Source: Luteimonas colneyensis (GTDB taxonomy: Bacteria > Pseudomonadota > Gammaproteobacteria > Xanthomonadales > Xanthomonadaceae). Taken from it: a DNA stretch of 64,000 nucleotides. The translations under genes and the position numbers were made by a program. The stretch lies in the NCBI RefSeq assembly GCF_014836665.1, contig NZ_JACSQJ010000001.1, forward strand, positions 186,001-250,000. Direction: 5' to 3'. Below, in pieces: positions 1 through 8,652 of this stretch; within the stretch, counting starts at the first letter, position 1; every line of letters begins with the position of its first letter. The notes beneath the pieces were generated by a model, which ran no database searches, had not been told where the DNA came from, and saw only the letters and a list, made by a program, of their open reading frames with translations.

Positions 1-415
1 CGAGCGCTACGGCCACTACTCGCTGGCCGGCGAGTCGGTCTACGACCGGCCGTTCCAGTGGGGTTCCAAGCGCACCGGCCCGGACCTGGCCCGCGTCGGC
101 GGCCGCTACTCCGACGACTGGCACCGCGTGCACCTGATCGACCCGCGCGCGGTGGTCCCCGAATCCAACATGCCGTCCTTCCCGTGGCTGGCCGAGACCG
201 AGGTGGATGCCTCCAAGGTCGCCCGCAACATGGGCAACCTGCGCCGCCTGGGTGATCCCTACACCGACGAGGACATCGCCGGCGTGGCCGACGCGGTGGC
301 CGGCAGGACCGAGCTCGACGCCGTGGTCGCCTACCTGCAGGGCCTGGGCCGGCACGCGCCGACCGCCGCCGCTGCCGCCGCGTCCGCCACTGGCGGGCAG
401 GAGGCCGCGCAATGA
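1..415 (+). CDS. ccoO: cbb3-type cytochrome c oxidase subunit II (CcoO), 3' part
   Basis: This is the C-terminal 137 residues of CcoO, the monohaem cytochrome c subunit of the cbb3 terminal oxidase, which passes electrons to the CcoN catalytic subunit in the inner membrane. The reading frame enters from the left edge at base 2, so the haem-binding CXXCH and the N-terminal membrane anchor lie outside the window. The visible part has the conserved CcoO stretches [16 protein letters not shown] and [11 protein letters not shown]; the Met of the latter is the usual axial haem ligand. The tail is Ala-rich. The stop codon overlaps the start of ccoQ (ATGA), which indicates translational coupling. Identity is secure from sequence and context. 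Confidence 0.93.
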   Translation, partial: ERYGHYSLAGESVYDRPFQWGSKRTGPDLARVGGRYSDDWHRVHLIDPRAVVPESNMPSFPWLAETEVDASKVARNMGNLRRLGDPYTDEDIAGVADAVAGRTELDAVVAYLQGLGRHAPTAAAAAASATGGQEAAQ

Positions 416-555
416 CCGGAGGCATCATCACGCTGTTCCTGCTGCTGCTGTTCGTCGGCGGCTGGGCATTCATCTGGAGGCCTTCGCACAAGGCCATGTT
501 CGACGCAGCCGCCAGGCTGCCCCTTGAGGACGACGCCGAGGAGCCCCGGCAATGA
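412..555 (+). CDS. ccoQ: cbb3 oxidase small subunit CcoQ
   Basis: A 47-residue protein with one N-terminal membrane span (about residues 3-18, Leu- and Phe-rich), then a WRPSHK stretch and an acidic tail. This is the usual plan of CcoQ/FixQ, a single-span subunit that stabilises the cbb3 complex. It overlaps ccoO upstream and ccoP downstream by four bases each (ATGA), so the start is fixed by coupling. The family is too short and variable for sequence alone to be decisive; the position between ccoO and ccoP settles the call. Confidence 0.88.
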   Translation: MTGGIITLFLLLLFVGGWAFIWRPSHKAMFDAAARLPLEDDAEEPRQ

Positions 556-1487
556 GCACCGGTTGGAGCATTTACGTCATCGCGCTGGTGGTGCTGAACC
601 TGGTCGGCCTCTGGGCCCTCCTCGCCTGGACCAGCCGCCGTCGCCCGGGTGATCCCAAGCCCGAAGACACCAGCCACGTCTGGGACGGTGACATCACCGA
701 GTACAACAAGCCGCTGCCGCGCTGGTGGATCATCGGCTTCTACCTGACCATGGTGTACTCGGTCGCCTACCTGCTGTGGTATCCGGGCCTGGGCAACTTC
801 AAGGGCTTCGGCAACTGGACGTCGGCCGCCGAGCACGACGCGGACAAGGCGAAGCAGGACGCGGTGCTGGCCGAGACCTTCCGTCCCTACGACGGCCGCC
901 CGATCTCCGAGCTCGCCGGCGACCCGCGCGCGGTGGAGCTGGGCCGCGCGATCTTCGCCAACACCTGCGCCACCTGCCACGGCTCGTCCGCGCAGGGTGC
1001 GATCGGCTACCCGAACCTGACCGATGAGATCTGGCACTGGGGCGGCTCCGAGGAGCAGATCCTGCAGACCGTGCTCGACGGCCGCGAGGGCGTGATGCCC
1101 GAGTGGGGCACGGTGCTCACCGGCATGGGCGGCGAGAACGCCGTGCTCTCGGTGGCCACCTACGTCCGCTCGCTGGCCGGCGAAGTGCCCGAGAACGACT
1201 TCTTCGCCGCGCAGGGCAAGGGCCTGTACGAAGGCGTCTGCGTGGCCTGCCACGGCATCGACGGCAAGGGCAACCAGGACCTGGGCGCCCCGGACCTGAC
1301 CGACGGCTACGCCATGTACGGCAACTCCGTGGAGTCGATCATGGAGACCATCCGCAATGGCCGCCACGGCGTCATGCCGGCGCACCGCGACCTGCTGGGC
1401 GAGACCCGCTCGCGGCTGGTGGCGTCCTACGTCTGGTCGCTGTCCAGCAACACCGCCGGCCGGGAGCAGTCGCCGGAGGCCCAGTGA
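552..1487 (+). CDS. ccoP: cbb3-type cytochrome c oxidase subunit III, dihaem (CcoP)
   Basis: A 311-residue dihaem cytochrome c that relays electrons to the cbb3 oxidase. Two membrane spans lie near residues 7-26 and 58-76, joined by the typical TSHVWDGDITEYNKPLPRWW segment. Two periplasmic cytochrome c domains follow, with CATCH at 139-143 and CVACH at 230-234. Each has a downstream Met axial-ligand candidate in a GVMPEW or GVMPAH motif. Length and architecture are normal for CcoP/FixP. The start overlaps the ccoQ stop, and the stop overlaps the GTG of the next gene. Confidence 0.97.
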   Translation: MSTGWSIYVIALVVLNLVGLWALLAWTSRRRPGDPKPEDTSHVWDGDITEYNKPLPRWWIIGFYLTMVYSVAYLLWYPGLGNFKGFGNWTSAAEHDADKAKQDAVLAETFRPYDGRPISELAGDPRAVELGRAIFANTCATCHGSSAQGAIGYPNLTDEIWHWGGSEEQILQTVLDGREGVMPEWGTVLTGMGGENAVLSVATYVRSLAGEVPENDFFAAQGKGLYEGVCVACHGIDGKGNQDLGAPDLTDGYAMYGNSVESIMETIRNGRHGVMPAHRDLLGETRSRLVASYVWSLSSNTAGREQSPEAQ

Positions 1488-1786
1488 GCGCCGCCCCCGG
1501 CCCCGGCTTCGACCACCCGCCGCGCCCCATGGCGCAGCGGGTCGGCGCCATCCTGTGGCCCAGCTTCTTCGCCGCGGGCGTGTCGACGATGGTCTTCTCG
1601 GCCTTCGTCGACCCGCTCGCGCTGCGTGACATCACCTTCCCCGAGCTGCAGATGAGCCGCAGCCTGGGCTACTCGATTGCCTTCTTCATGTTCTGGGTCG
1701 CGACCGCGGCCTCGAGCCTGTTCACCTGGATCCTCCTGCGGCCCTCGAGCCGCTTCAACAGGGCACTCCCCCCGGACAAGCAGTGA
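1484..1786 (+). CDS. small two-span membrane protein of the cco operon
   Basis: A 100-residue hydrophobic protein read from GTG at 1484, which overlaps the ccoP stop (GTGA). An ATG at 1529 would give 85 residues and is an equally good start. Two membrane spans are visible, around MAQRVGAILWPSFFAAGVST and around YSIAFFMFWVATAASSLF, followed by a basic tail. I recognise no catalytic motif. Its place between ccoP and ccoG, with four-base overlaps on both sides, implies co-translation and a role in assembly or stability of the oxidase, but that is inference from position only. Confidence 0.75.
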   Translation: MSAAPGPGFDHPPRPMAQRVGAILWPSFFAAGVSTMVFSAFVDPLALRDITFPELQMSRSLGYSIAFFMFWVATAASSLFTWILLRPSSRFNRALPPDKQ

Positions 1787-3336
1787 GCCGTCGCATTCCC
1801 CTGGAGCTGGCCGATGACACCGGCGGCTCGATGTACGTCAGCGAGCGCAAGGTCTATCCGCGCGAGGTCTCCGGCCGCCTGAACACCCTGCGCGTGGCCG
1901 CGGTGTTCTGGCTGCTGGGCATGTTCTACGTCTTCCCCTGGCTGCGCTGGGACGGCCGCCAGGCGGTGCTGTTCGACCTGCCGGCGCGCAAGTTCCACGT
2001 CTTCGGGCTGACCTTCTGGCCGCAGGACTTCCTGTTCCTGGCGCTGCTGCTGATCATCGCGGCGCTGGCGCTGTTCTTCTTCACCGCCCTGGCCGGACGC
2101 CTGTTCTGCGGCTACGCCTGCCCGCAGACGGTGTGGACCGAAGTGTTCCTGTGGATGGAGCGCTGGACCGAGGGCGACCGCAACAAGCGCATGAAGCTCG
2201 ACGCCGGCCCGTGGACGCGCGAGAAAGTGCTGCGCAAGGGCGCCAAGCACGCGCTGTGGGCGGTGTTCGCGCTGTGGACCGGCTTCACCTTCGTCGGCTT
2301 CTTCACCCCGATCACCGAGCTGGGCGCGCGCCTGGTGCCCTTCGAATGGGGCGGCTGGGAAACCTTCTGGGTGCTGTTCTACGCGCTGGCCACCTGGGGC
2401 AACGCCGGCTTCCTGCGCGAGCAGGTCTGCAAGTACATGTGCCCCTACGCGCGCTTCCAGAGCGCGATGTTCGACCGCAACACGCTGATCATCGCCTACG
2501 ACCCGATGCGCGGCGAACCGCGCGGCCCGCGCAAGCGCGGCCTGGGCAGCATCGCCGCGCGCGGCCGCGCCCTGCTCGACCAGGTCACCGCCTACGACTA
2601 CGTGTTCCGCTCCGCCCTGCACCCGACCGCGGCCGACAACCGCGTGCAGGCCGCGGGCACGATCACGCTCGGCGAGGCCGGCCAGGTCGCGGAGCCGCTG
2701 CCGAAGTTCGCGCCCGAGGAACTCGGCGACTGCATCGACTGCACCATGTGCGTGCAGGTGTGCCCGACCGGCATCGACATCCGCAACGGCCTGCAGTACG
2801 AGTGCATCGCTTGCGGCGCCTGCATCGACGCCTGCGACGCGGTGATGGACAAGATGGGCTTCGAGCGCGGCCTGATCCGCTACAGCACGCAGAACGCGAT
2901 CGACAGCAAGCCCACCCGCATCGCGCGTCCGCGCGTCTTCGTCTACGGCACCCTGCTGCTGGCGCTGGTCGTGGCCTGGGTGGTCGGCGTGAATACGCGC
3001 AGCCCGCTGATCGTCGAGGTGCTGCGCGACCGCAACGCGCTCTATCGCGCGGTCGGCGGCGGCGAGGTCGAGAACGACTACACCATCAAGGTGGTCAACA
3101 AGAGCGACGACGCGGCCACCTACCGCATCTTCATCGAGGACGTCGCCGCGGGCATCGAGCTGCGCGGCGCCGGACTCGACGCCGTGCACGCCGATGCGCA
3201 GCAGGTGATCAGCGTCCCGGTGATCGTCGCCGCGCCGGACTCCTTCAGGGGCCGCCAGCCGCTGACCTTCCGCGTCGAGAGGGTCGACGGCGGGGCCAGC
3301 GAGACGGTCGACAGCAGCTTTTTCGGACCGATGTGA
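1783..3336 (+). CDS. ccoG: cytochrome c oxidase accessory protein CcoG (FixG/RdxA)
   Basis: A 517-residue membrane iron-sulfur protein of the CcoG/FixG/RdxA family. Family members act as cupric reductases and help deliver copper for cbb3 oxidase assembly. It has several N-terminal spans, the hallmark CGYACPQTVWTEVFLWMER motif and a second cysteine pair in CKYMCPYARFQ. Two ferredoxin-type 4Fe-4S clusters are held by C317/C320/C323/C327 and C341/C344/C347/C351. A further span near 390-410 precedes a periplasmic Ig-like C-terminal domain. The GTG start overlaps the preceding stop. The stop shares a base with the ccoH start (TGATG). Confidence 0.96.
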   Translation: MSRRIPLELADDTGGSMYVSERKVYPREVSGRLNTLRVAAVFWLLGMFYVFPWLRWDGRQAVLFDLPARKFHVFGLTFWPQDFLFLALLLIIAALALFFFTALAGRLFCGYACPQTVWTEVFLWMERWTEGDRNKRMKLDAGPWTREKVLRKGAKHALWAVFALWTGFTFVGFFTPITELGARLVPFEWGGWETFWVLFYALATWGNAGFLREQVCKYMCPYARFQSAMFDRNTLIIAYDPMRGEPRGPRKRGLGSIAARGRALLDQVTAYDYVFRSALHPTAADNRVQAAGTITLGEAGQVAEPLPKFAPEELGDCIDCTMCVQVCPTGIDIRNGLQYECIACGACIDACDAVMDKMGFERGLIRYSTQNAIDSKPTRIARPRVFVYGTLLLALVVAWVVGVNTRSPLIVEVLRDRNALYRAVGGGEVENDYTIKVVNKSDDAATYRIFIEDVAAGIELRGAGLDAVHADAQQVISVPVIVAAPDSFRGRQPLTFRVERVDGGASETVDSSFFGPM

Positions 3337-3842
3337 TGACGGAAGACAAGAAACGCCCCTTCTGGCGCGAGCCGATGATGTGGCTGGTGCTGGGCCTGCC
3401 CGCGGCCTCGGTGGTCGCCGGCGTGATCCTGGTGAGCCTCGCGGCGCGCGATTCCAGCGACTCCGTCGGCGACGTGGTCACGCGCACCGCGCAGATCCAG
3501 GTCTCCGACCTCAGCCCGGACGCGCGCGCCCGCGACCTGCGGCTGAGCGCGATCGTGCGCGTCGACGAAGGCTTCGTCGAGGTGCTGCCGGTGACCGGCG
3601 ACTTCGAACGTGGGCAGCCGCTGCGACTCGTGCTGCGCCACCCCGCCCTTGCCGCTTCCGACCTGGAGCTGCGCGCCGAGGCCGCGGACAATGGCTGGCG
3701 GGCCGAGGTCGAGCTTCCGCTCGACCACGACTGGAAGCTGGAAGTGATGCCGGAAGGCATGCCGTGGCGCCTGCAGGGCCGCCTGCCGGCAGGCCAGCGC
3801 GCCGCCCACGTGAAGCCGGCCCTCTCCGGCGAGCAGGAGTGA
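3336..3842 (+). CDS. ccoH: cbb3 oxidase assembly protein CcoH (FixH)
   Basis: A 168-residue protein starting at the ATG that shares one base with the ccoG stop. It has a short basic N-terminus with FWREPMMWLV, a single membrane span (about 14-37), and a periplasmic domain ending with a typical FixH-like LEVMPEGMPWRLQGRLP segment. CcoH/FixH is needed for assembly or stability of the cbb3 complex. The family is weakly conserved, so the gene order G-H-I-S is the main support. The ccoI start follows the stop by one base. Confidence 0.88.
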   Translation: MTEDKKRPFWREPMMWLVLGLPAASVVAGVILVSLAARDSSDSVGDVVTRTAQIQVSDLSPDARARDLRLSAIVRVDEGFVEVLPVTGDFERGQPLRLVLRHPALAASDLELRAEAADNGWRAEVELPLDHDWKLEVMPEGMPWRLQGRLPAGQRAAHVKPALSGEQE

Positions 3843-3843
3843 G

Positions 3844-6261
3844 GTGAGCGCGGGCGCGGTCGCCACGGCCGCCGCCGTGCGCGACGCGCAGGGTGTCGAG
3901 GCCGGCTGCTTCCACTGCAGCGAGCCGCTGCCCGCGGCACCCGCCACCGCGCACGTCGACGGCCAGTCCCGCCGCTTCTGCTGCGACGGCTGCGCGGCGG
4001 CCGCGCAGTGGATCCGCGACGCCAACCTCGTCGACTACTACCGGCTGCGCTCGCAGCCCGCCGGCCGCGCCGCCGTGGACCTCGAGGCGCAGCTGGCCGC
4101 GTTCGACCGCGACGACATCCAGGCCGGCCACGTCCGCGACGTCGACGGCGGCCGCGAGATCACCGTGCTCACCGACGGCATGCGCTGCGCCGCCTGTGCC
4201 TGGCTGATCGACCGCGCCGTGGCCCGCGAGCCGGGCGTGGTGGAGGTCGTGGCCAACGCCGTGACCGGCCGCGTGCGCATCACCTGGGACCAGTCGGCCA
4301 CCGCGCTGTCGGGCCCGCTGCGGCGCCTGGCCGCGCTCGGCTACGTGCCCTGGCTTGCCACCGGCACCGACCGCGAGCGCGAGCGCCGCGCGCAGCGCAA
4401 CCGCGACCTGGTGCGCATCGGCATCGCCGGCCTGGCCTCGATGCAGGCGATGATGTTCGCCGAGGCGCTGTACCTGGACATCCACCAGCAGATGCCGGTC
4501 GCCACCCGCGACTTCCTGCGCTGGATCACCTTCCTGGTGTCGACGCCGGTGGTGTTCTGGTGCGGCTGGCCGTTCATCGCCGGGATGCTGCGCGAGCTGC
4601 GCAACCGCCACCCGGGCATGGACACCCTGATCGCCAGCTCCACCCTGCTGGCCTACTTCGCCAGCGTCTGGGAGACGCTGCGCGGCGGCACCCACGTCTG
4701 GTACGACGCGGCGGTGATGTTCGTCTTCCTGCTGCTGGGCGCGCGCATGCTCGAACAGCGTGCGCGCCGCATCGCGGTAGCCCAGGTCGATACGCTGGCG
4801 CGCGCGCGACCGGCGCTGTCGACGCGCGAGCTGGCCGACGGCAGCCGCGAGGTCGTGCCGACCGCGTCGCTCGTTGCCGGCGACATCGCCTGCGTCGCGG
4901 CCGGCGACGCGGTGCCCGCCGACGGACGCCTGCTCGACGCCCCGGCGCGCTTCGAGGAAGCGCTGCTGACCGGCGAAGCCCATCCGGTGCTTCACCAGCC
5001 CGGCGACACCATCTACGCCGGCACGGTCTGCCGCGAGGCGCCGGCGCGCATCCTCGTCGAGCGCGTGGGCGCCGGCACCCGGCTGTCCGAGCTCGAGACC
5101 CTGGTCGAGCGCGCGCAGTCGCACCGCCCGCGCGTCGCGCAGCTGGCCGACGCGATCTCCGGCCGCTTCGTCGCCGGGATCCTGGTGGTGGCGGTCCTGG
5201 TCTACATCGGCTGGCGCTTCCACGATCCGTCGCGGGCGCTGGAGGTCACGCTGGCGCTGCTGGTGATCAGCTGCCCCTGCGCGCTGTCGCTGGCCGTGCC
5301 CACCGCGATCACCGTCGCCCACGGTGCGCTGGCGAAGCTGGGCGTGCTGGCCAACGACGCCGACGCCCTCGGCTCGCTCGCCGCGGCCACGGACATCGTC
5401 TTCGACAAGACCGGCACGCTCGGCAGCGGCCGGCCGACGCTGGCGCGCGTGGAGGCCTTCGGCGGCCTGGACGTCGAGGACGTGCTGGCCATCGCCTCGG
5501 CGCTGGAGCGCGACAGCCTGCATCCGATCGCTCGCGCGTTCGATGGCCAGGACGCGGGCCTGGGTGCCGTCGATGTCGAGGAGCATCCGGGCCAGGGCAT
5601 CGCGGGTACGGTCGAAGGACGCGGCTGGCGCCTCGGGCGCGCCGAGTTCGCCGCCGGTCGCGCCGACGACGGCGCGCTCTGGCTGGGCGACGGCGCGGAA
5701 GCCGCCGCGCGCTTCGTGCTCGAGGAACCCCCTCGCGCCGATGCCGCGGCCGCGATCGCCGCGCTTCGCGGCCAGGGCATCGACGTGCATCTCTCCAGCG
5801 GCGACGCGGCGGGCCCGGTGACCGCCTTCGCAGACCGGCTAGCCATCGACCGCGCCGCCTCGCGCCAGTCGCCCGAGGACAAGCTCGCCGGCGTGCGCGG
5901 GCTGCAGGCCGGCGGCCGCGTGGTCGCGATGGTCGGCGACGGCCTCAACGACGCGCCGGTGCTGGCCGGCGCCGACGTCTCGATCGCGATCGGCAGCGGC
6001 GCCGCCCTCGCCCACCGCGCCGCCAGCCTGGTGCTGACCGCACCCTCGCTGCTTCGCATCCCGGCCGCGGTCGCGCTGGCGCGGCGCACCCGCGCGGTCG
6101 TGCGCCAGAACCTGGCCTGGGCGCTGGGCTACAACCTCGTCGCCATCCCGCTGGCGGCGGCCGGCCTGGTGACGCCCTGGGTGGCGGCGCTGGGCATGGC
6201 CCTGTCGTCGCTGATCGTCACCGTCAATGCGCTGCGCCTGGCGCGGGTCCCGGCCCCATGA
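3844..6261 (+). CDS. ccoI: copper-translocating P1B-type ATPase CcoI
   Basis: An 805-residue heavy-metal P-type ATPase, here of the CcoI/FixI (CopA2) kind that exports copper for cbb3 oxidase assembly. A cysteine-rich N-terminus (CFHC, FCCDGC) is followed by a heavy-metal-associated domain with C115-A-A-C118. The actuator motif is TGEA, the membrane metal site is C477-P-C479, the phosphorylated residue is D521 in DKTGT, and SLHP and GDGLNDAP mark the ATP-binding and hinge regions. The GTG start one base after ccoH fits operon coupling. Its stop overlaps ccoS (ATGA). Confidence 0.95.
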   Translation: MSAGAVATAAAVRDAQGVEAGCFHCSEPLPAAPATAHVDGQSRRFCCDGCAAAAQWIRDANLVDYYRLRSQPAGRAAVDLEAQLAAFDRDDIQAGHVRDVDGGREITVLTDGMRCAACAWLIDRAVAREPGVVEVVANAVTGRVRITWDQSATALSGPLRRLAALGYVPWLATGTDRERERRAQRNRDLVRIGIAGLASMQAMMFAEALYLDIHQQMPVATRDFLRWITFLVSTPVVFWCGWPFIAGMLRELRNRHPGMDTLIASSTLLAYFASVWETLRGGTHVWYDAAVMFVFLLLGARMLEQRARRIAVAQVDTLARARPALSTRELADGSREVVPTASLVAGDIACVAAGDAVPADGRLLDAPARFEEALLTGEAHPVLHQPGDTIYAGTVCREAPARILVERVGAGTRLSELETLVERAQSHRPRVAQLADAISGRFVAGILVVAVLVYIGWRFHDPSRALEVTLALLVISCPCALSLAVPTAITVAHGALAKLGVLANDADALGSLAAATDIVFDKTGTLGSGRPTLARVEAFGGLDVEDVLAIASALERDSLHPIARAFDGQDAGLGAVDVEEHPGQGIAGTVEGRGWRLGRAEFAAGRADDGALWLGDGAEAAARFVLEEPPRADAAAAIAALRGQGIDVHLSSGDAAGPVTAFADRLAIDRAASRQSPEDKLAGVRGLQAGGRVVAMVGDGLNDAPVLAGADVSIAIGSGAALAHRAASLVLTAPSLLRIPAAVALARRTRAVVRQNLAWALGYNLVAIPLAAAGLVTPWVAALGMALSSLIVTVNALRLARVPAP

Positions 6262-6458
6262 ACATCCTGCTCTTCCTCATCCCGATGAGCCTCGGCCTGC
6301 TGCTGCTCGCGATCTGGGCCTTCCGCTGGGCGGTGCGCAAGGGCCAGTTCGAGAACCTGGACGCGGCCGCGATCGACATCCTGCGCGACGACAGCGCCGA
6401 CCAAGCGCCGGACGTCCCGCGCGGCCCCGTCGATCCTGGGCCCGACCATGCCGATTGA
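6258..6458 (+). CDS. ccoS: cbb3 oxidase maturation protein CcoS
   Basis: A 66-residue protein with one N-terminal span (about residues 2-21) followed by the typical CcoS pattern FRWAVRKGQFENLDAAAIDIL. The FENLD motif in particular marks the family. CcoS is needed for cofactor insertion or maturation of the cbb3 oxidase. The ATG overlaps the ccoI stop, and the 3' end overlaps the next gene by 11 bases. The acidic, Pro-rich C-terminal tail is a little longer than in many CcoS proteins. Confidence 0.93.
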   Translation: MNILLFLIPMSLGLLLLAIWAFRWAVRKGQFENLDAAAIDILRDDSADQAPDVPRGPVDPGPDHAD

Positions 6459-7170
6459 CTGGCTCGCCATCGGCGCCGCGCTGCTGACCGGCCTGATGGG
6501 CGGCGTGCACTGCGCCGCCATGTGCGGCGGCATCGCCACCGGCTTCTCGGCCATGGGCGGCAGCCGCGGCTGGTGGACGGCCATGCAGCCCAACCTCGGC
6601 CGCGTGGGCGGCTACGTGCTCGCGGGCGCGGTCGCCGGCGGCATCGGCGGCGGCATCCTGGCGGCTGCGCGCAGTCCCTGGCTCGCCTTCGGCGCGCGGA
6701 TGCTGGTGGGCGCGGTGCTGGTGCTGGCGGCGCTGCGGCTGCTCGATCGCAGCGGCCGGCTGTCCTTCCTCGGCCGTCCGGGCACGGCGCTCTGGCAGCG
6801 CCTGCGCAGGCTGCAGGCGCCGCTGCTGCCCGCCAACACCGCGGCGAAGCGGATCGCGCTCGGCGTGCTCTGGGGATGGATGCCATGCGGCCTCAGCACC
6901 ACCATGCTGGCCGCGGCCTGGCTGCAGGCCGACGCGCGCAACGGCGCCCTGACCATGGCGGCGTTCGGGCTGGGCACATTGCCGCTGATGGTGTCGCTGA
7001 CCTGGTCGGGCGCGCGCCTGGGGCAGTGGCTGCAGCGTGGCCCGTGGCGGATGGCCGTGGGTGGGGTGGTGCTGGCGGCGGGACTGCTGGTGATCGCGGC
7101 GCCGTGGCTGATGCACATTCCGGCGCTGGCGGGGCCGCTGGCGGCGCTGGGTTGCCTGCCTCCGCCCTGA
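6448..7170 (+). CDS. TauE/SafE-like (COG2836) membrane protein of the cco cluster
   Basis: A 240-residue polytopic membrane protein with about six spans. The N-terminal GLMGGVHCAAMCGG and the later WGWMPCGLSTTM are the paired Cys motifs of the COG2836 group, which is related to TauE/SafE permeases and the DsbD transmembrane domain. Such proteins often sit beside ccoS and are thought to act in copper or thiol handling for cbb3 maturation; that role is inferred here from context. The ATG overlaps the end of ccoS. The C-terminal end (GCLPPP) runs to just before a repeat-rich gap. Confidence 0.85.
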   Translation: MPIDWLAIGAALLTGLMGGVHCAAMCGGIATGFSAMGGSRGWWTAMQPNLGRVGGYVLAGAVAGGIGGGILAAARSPWLAFGARMLVGAVLVLAALRLLDRSGRLSFLGRPGTALWQRLRRLQAPLLPANTAAKRIALGVLWGWMPCGLSTTMLAAAWLQADARNGALTMAAFGLGTLPLMVSLTWSGARLGQWLQRGPWRMAVGGVVLAAGLLVIAAPWLMHIPALAGPLAALGCLPPP

Positions 7171-7221
7171 AAACCGGCTGCGGGGGCGGCCATGGCCGCG
7201 GCCAACGGCAGGTTGCGGGTG

Positions 7222-7248
7222 GTCGCAGCTGTAGCTGCTCCTACGGGG
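7222..7248 (+). repeat. REP-type repeat half-site (GTAG family)
   Basis: This 27-bp stretch matches, in inverse orientation, the left arm of the palindrome at 30460-30526 (GTAGGAGCAGCTACAGCTGC core). It reads across the end of rarA and provides that gene's TAG stop (complement 7241-7243). The GTAG foot of the stem is typical of REP elements mobilised by RAYT transposases in Stenotrophomonas-like genomes; family assignment is by pattern only. Confidence 0.6.
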
Positions 7249-8590
7249 GGTCCTGGTGGCGGGCGGCGCGCAGGCGCTCCAGCTTTTCGCGCAGCTTGAT
7301 CTCCAGGCCGCGCTCGACCGGACGATAGTAGACGCGCTCGCCCATCGCATCGGGGAAACCGGTCTGGCCCAGCGCCACGCCGCCCTCGGCGTCGTGGTCG
7401 TACTGGTAGCCGGCGCCGTGGCCAAGCTGCTTCATCAGCTTCGTCGGCGCGTTGCGCAGGTGCATCGGCACCTCGGCGCTGCCGTATTCCGCCACGTCGC
7501 GCTTCGCTTCGCCGAACGCCTTGTAGGCGGCGTTCGATTTCGCCGTGCTGGCCAGATAGACCGCCAGCTGCGCCAGCGCGAGATCGCCCTCGGGGCTGCC
7601 CAGGCGGTCGTAGGCGTCCCAGGCCTCCAGCGCCATGGTGAGCGCGCGCGGGTCGGCCAGGCCGATGTCCTCGACCGCCATCCGGGTCAGGCGGCGCGCG
7701 AGATAGGCGGGATCGGCGCCGCCGTCGAGCATGCGCGCCAGCCAGTACAGCGCCGCGTCCGGGTTGGAGCTGCGCACCGACTTGTGCAGCGCCGAGATCT
7801 GGTCGAAGAACTGGTCGCCGCCCTTGTCGAAGCGGCGGCTGCGGTCGGCCAGCACCTGGCCCAGGGTCTCGTCGGTGATGGTGCCGCCGTCGCCGGCGAG
7901 CTCCGCGGCGATCTCCAGCAGGGTGAGGGCGCGACGCACGTCGCCGTCGGCGGCGGTGGCGATGAGGCGCAGCTGTCCGTCGCCGATCGCGATGCCGCGC
8001 CCGCCCAGTCCGCGGGCGTCGTCATCCAGCGCGCGGCGCAGCGCCACCTCGATGTCCCCGGCCGACACCGCTTCCAGCACGTGCACGCGGCAGCGCGACA
8101 GCAGCGCCGAGTTGAGCTCGAACGAAGGGTTTTCGGTGGTGGCGCCGACGAAGATGATCGTGCCGCGCTCGATATGCGGCAGGAACGCATCCTGCTGCAC
8201 CTTGTTGAAGCGGTGCACCTCGTCGACGAACAGCACCGTGCGGCGTCCTCCGGCGAAGGTGTGTTCGGCTTCGGCCAGCACCTTGCGCACGTCGGGCAGC
8301 CCGGTCAGGACGGCGGAAATCGCGCGGTACTCGGCCTCGGCGTACTCGGCCAGCAGCAGCGCCAGCGTCGTCTTGCCGCAGCCCGGCGGTCCCCACAGCA
8401 CCATCGAGTGCACGCGCCCCGACTCCACCGCGCGCCGCAGCGCGGAGCCCGGGGCGAGCAGCCGCTGCTGCCCGACCATCTCGTCGAGCGTGCGCGGACG
8501 CATGCGCTCGGCCAGTGGGCGCAGCGCGAGGGCGTCGGTGTCTGGGGGCAGGAGGCCGGGGCCGGCATCCGGGGCGGGCTTGCGGGGCAC
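7241..8590 (-). CDS. rarA: replication-associated recombination protein A (RarA/MgsA)
   Basis: A 449-residue AAA+ ATPase of the RarA/MgsA/WRNIP1 family, which acts at stalled replication forks. Walker A is GPPGCGKTTLAL, Walker B is FVDEVHRF, and sensor 1 lies in ATTENPSFELN. The RarA-specific C-terminal oligomerisation region is present (KSNAAYKAFGEAKRDV, PMHLRNAPTKLM, VYYRPVERGLE). The GTG at 8590 gives the usual family length; an open frame continues upstream without family similarity. The last residues (QDPP) and the stop codon are encoded by a repeat element, so the C-terminus may differ from relatives by a few residues. Confidence 0.95.
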   Translation of the reverse strand: MPRKPAPDAGPGLLPPDTDALALRPLAERMRPRTLDEMVGQQRLLAPGSALRRAVESGRVHSMVLWGPPGCGKTTLALLLAEYAEAEYRAISAVLTGLPDVRKVLAEAEHTFAGGRRTVLFVDEVHRFNKVQQDAFLPHIERGTIIFVGATTENPSFELNSALLSRCRVHVLEAVSAGDIEVALRRALDDDARGLGGRGIAIGDGQLRLIATAADGDVRRALTLLEIAAELAGDGGTITDETLGQVLADRSRRFDKGGDQFFDQISALHKSVRSSNPDAALYWLARMLDGGADPAYLARRLTRMAVEDIGLADPRALTMALEAWDAYDRLGSPEGDLALAQLAVYLASTAKSNAAYKAFGEAKRDVAEYGSAEVPMHLRNAPTKLMKQLGHGAGYQYDHDAEGGVALGQTGFPDAMGERVYYRPVERGLEIKLREKLERLRAARHQDPP

Positions 8591-8652
8591 GTCGCGTCCA
8601 CGGGATCGGGCCGGCCACGATACCAAGGCGCGCCACGATCCGCGCTGACCGC

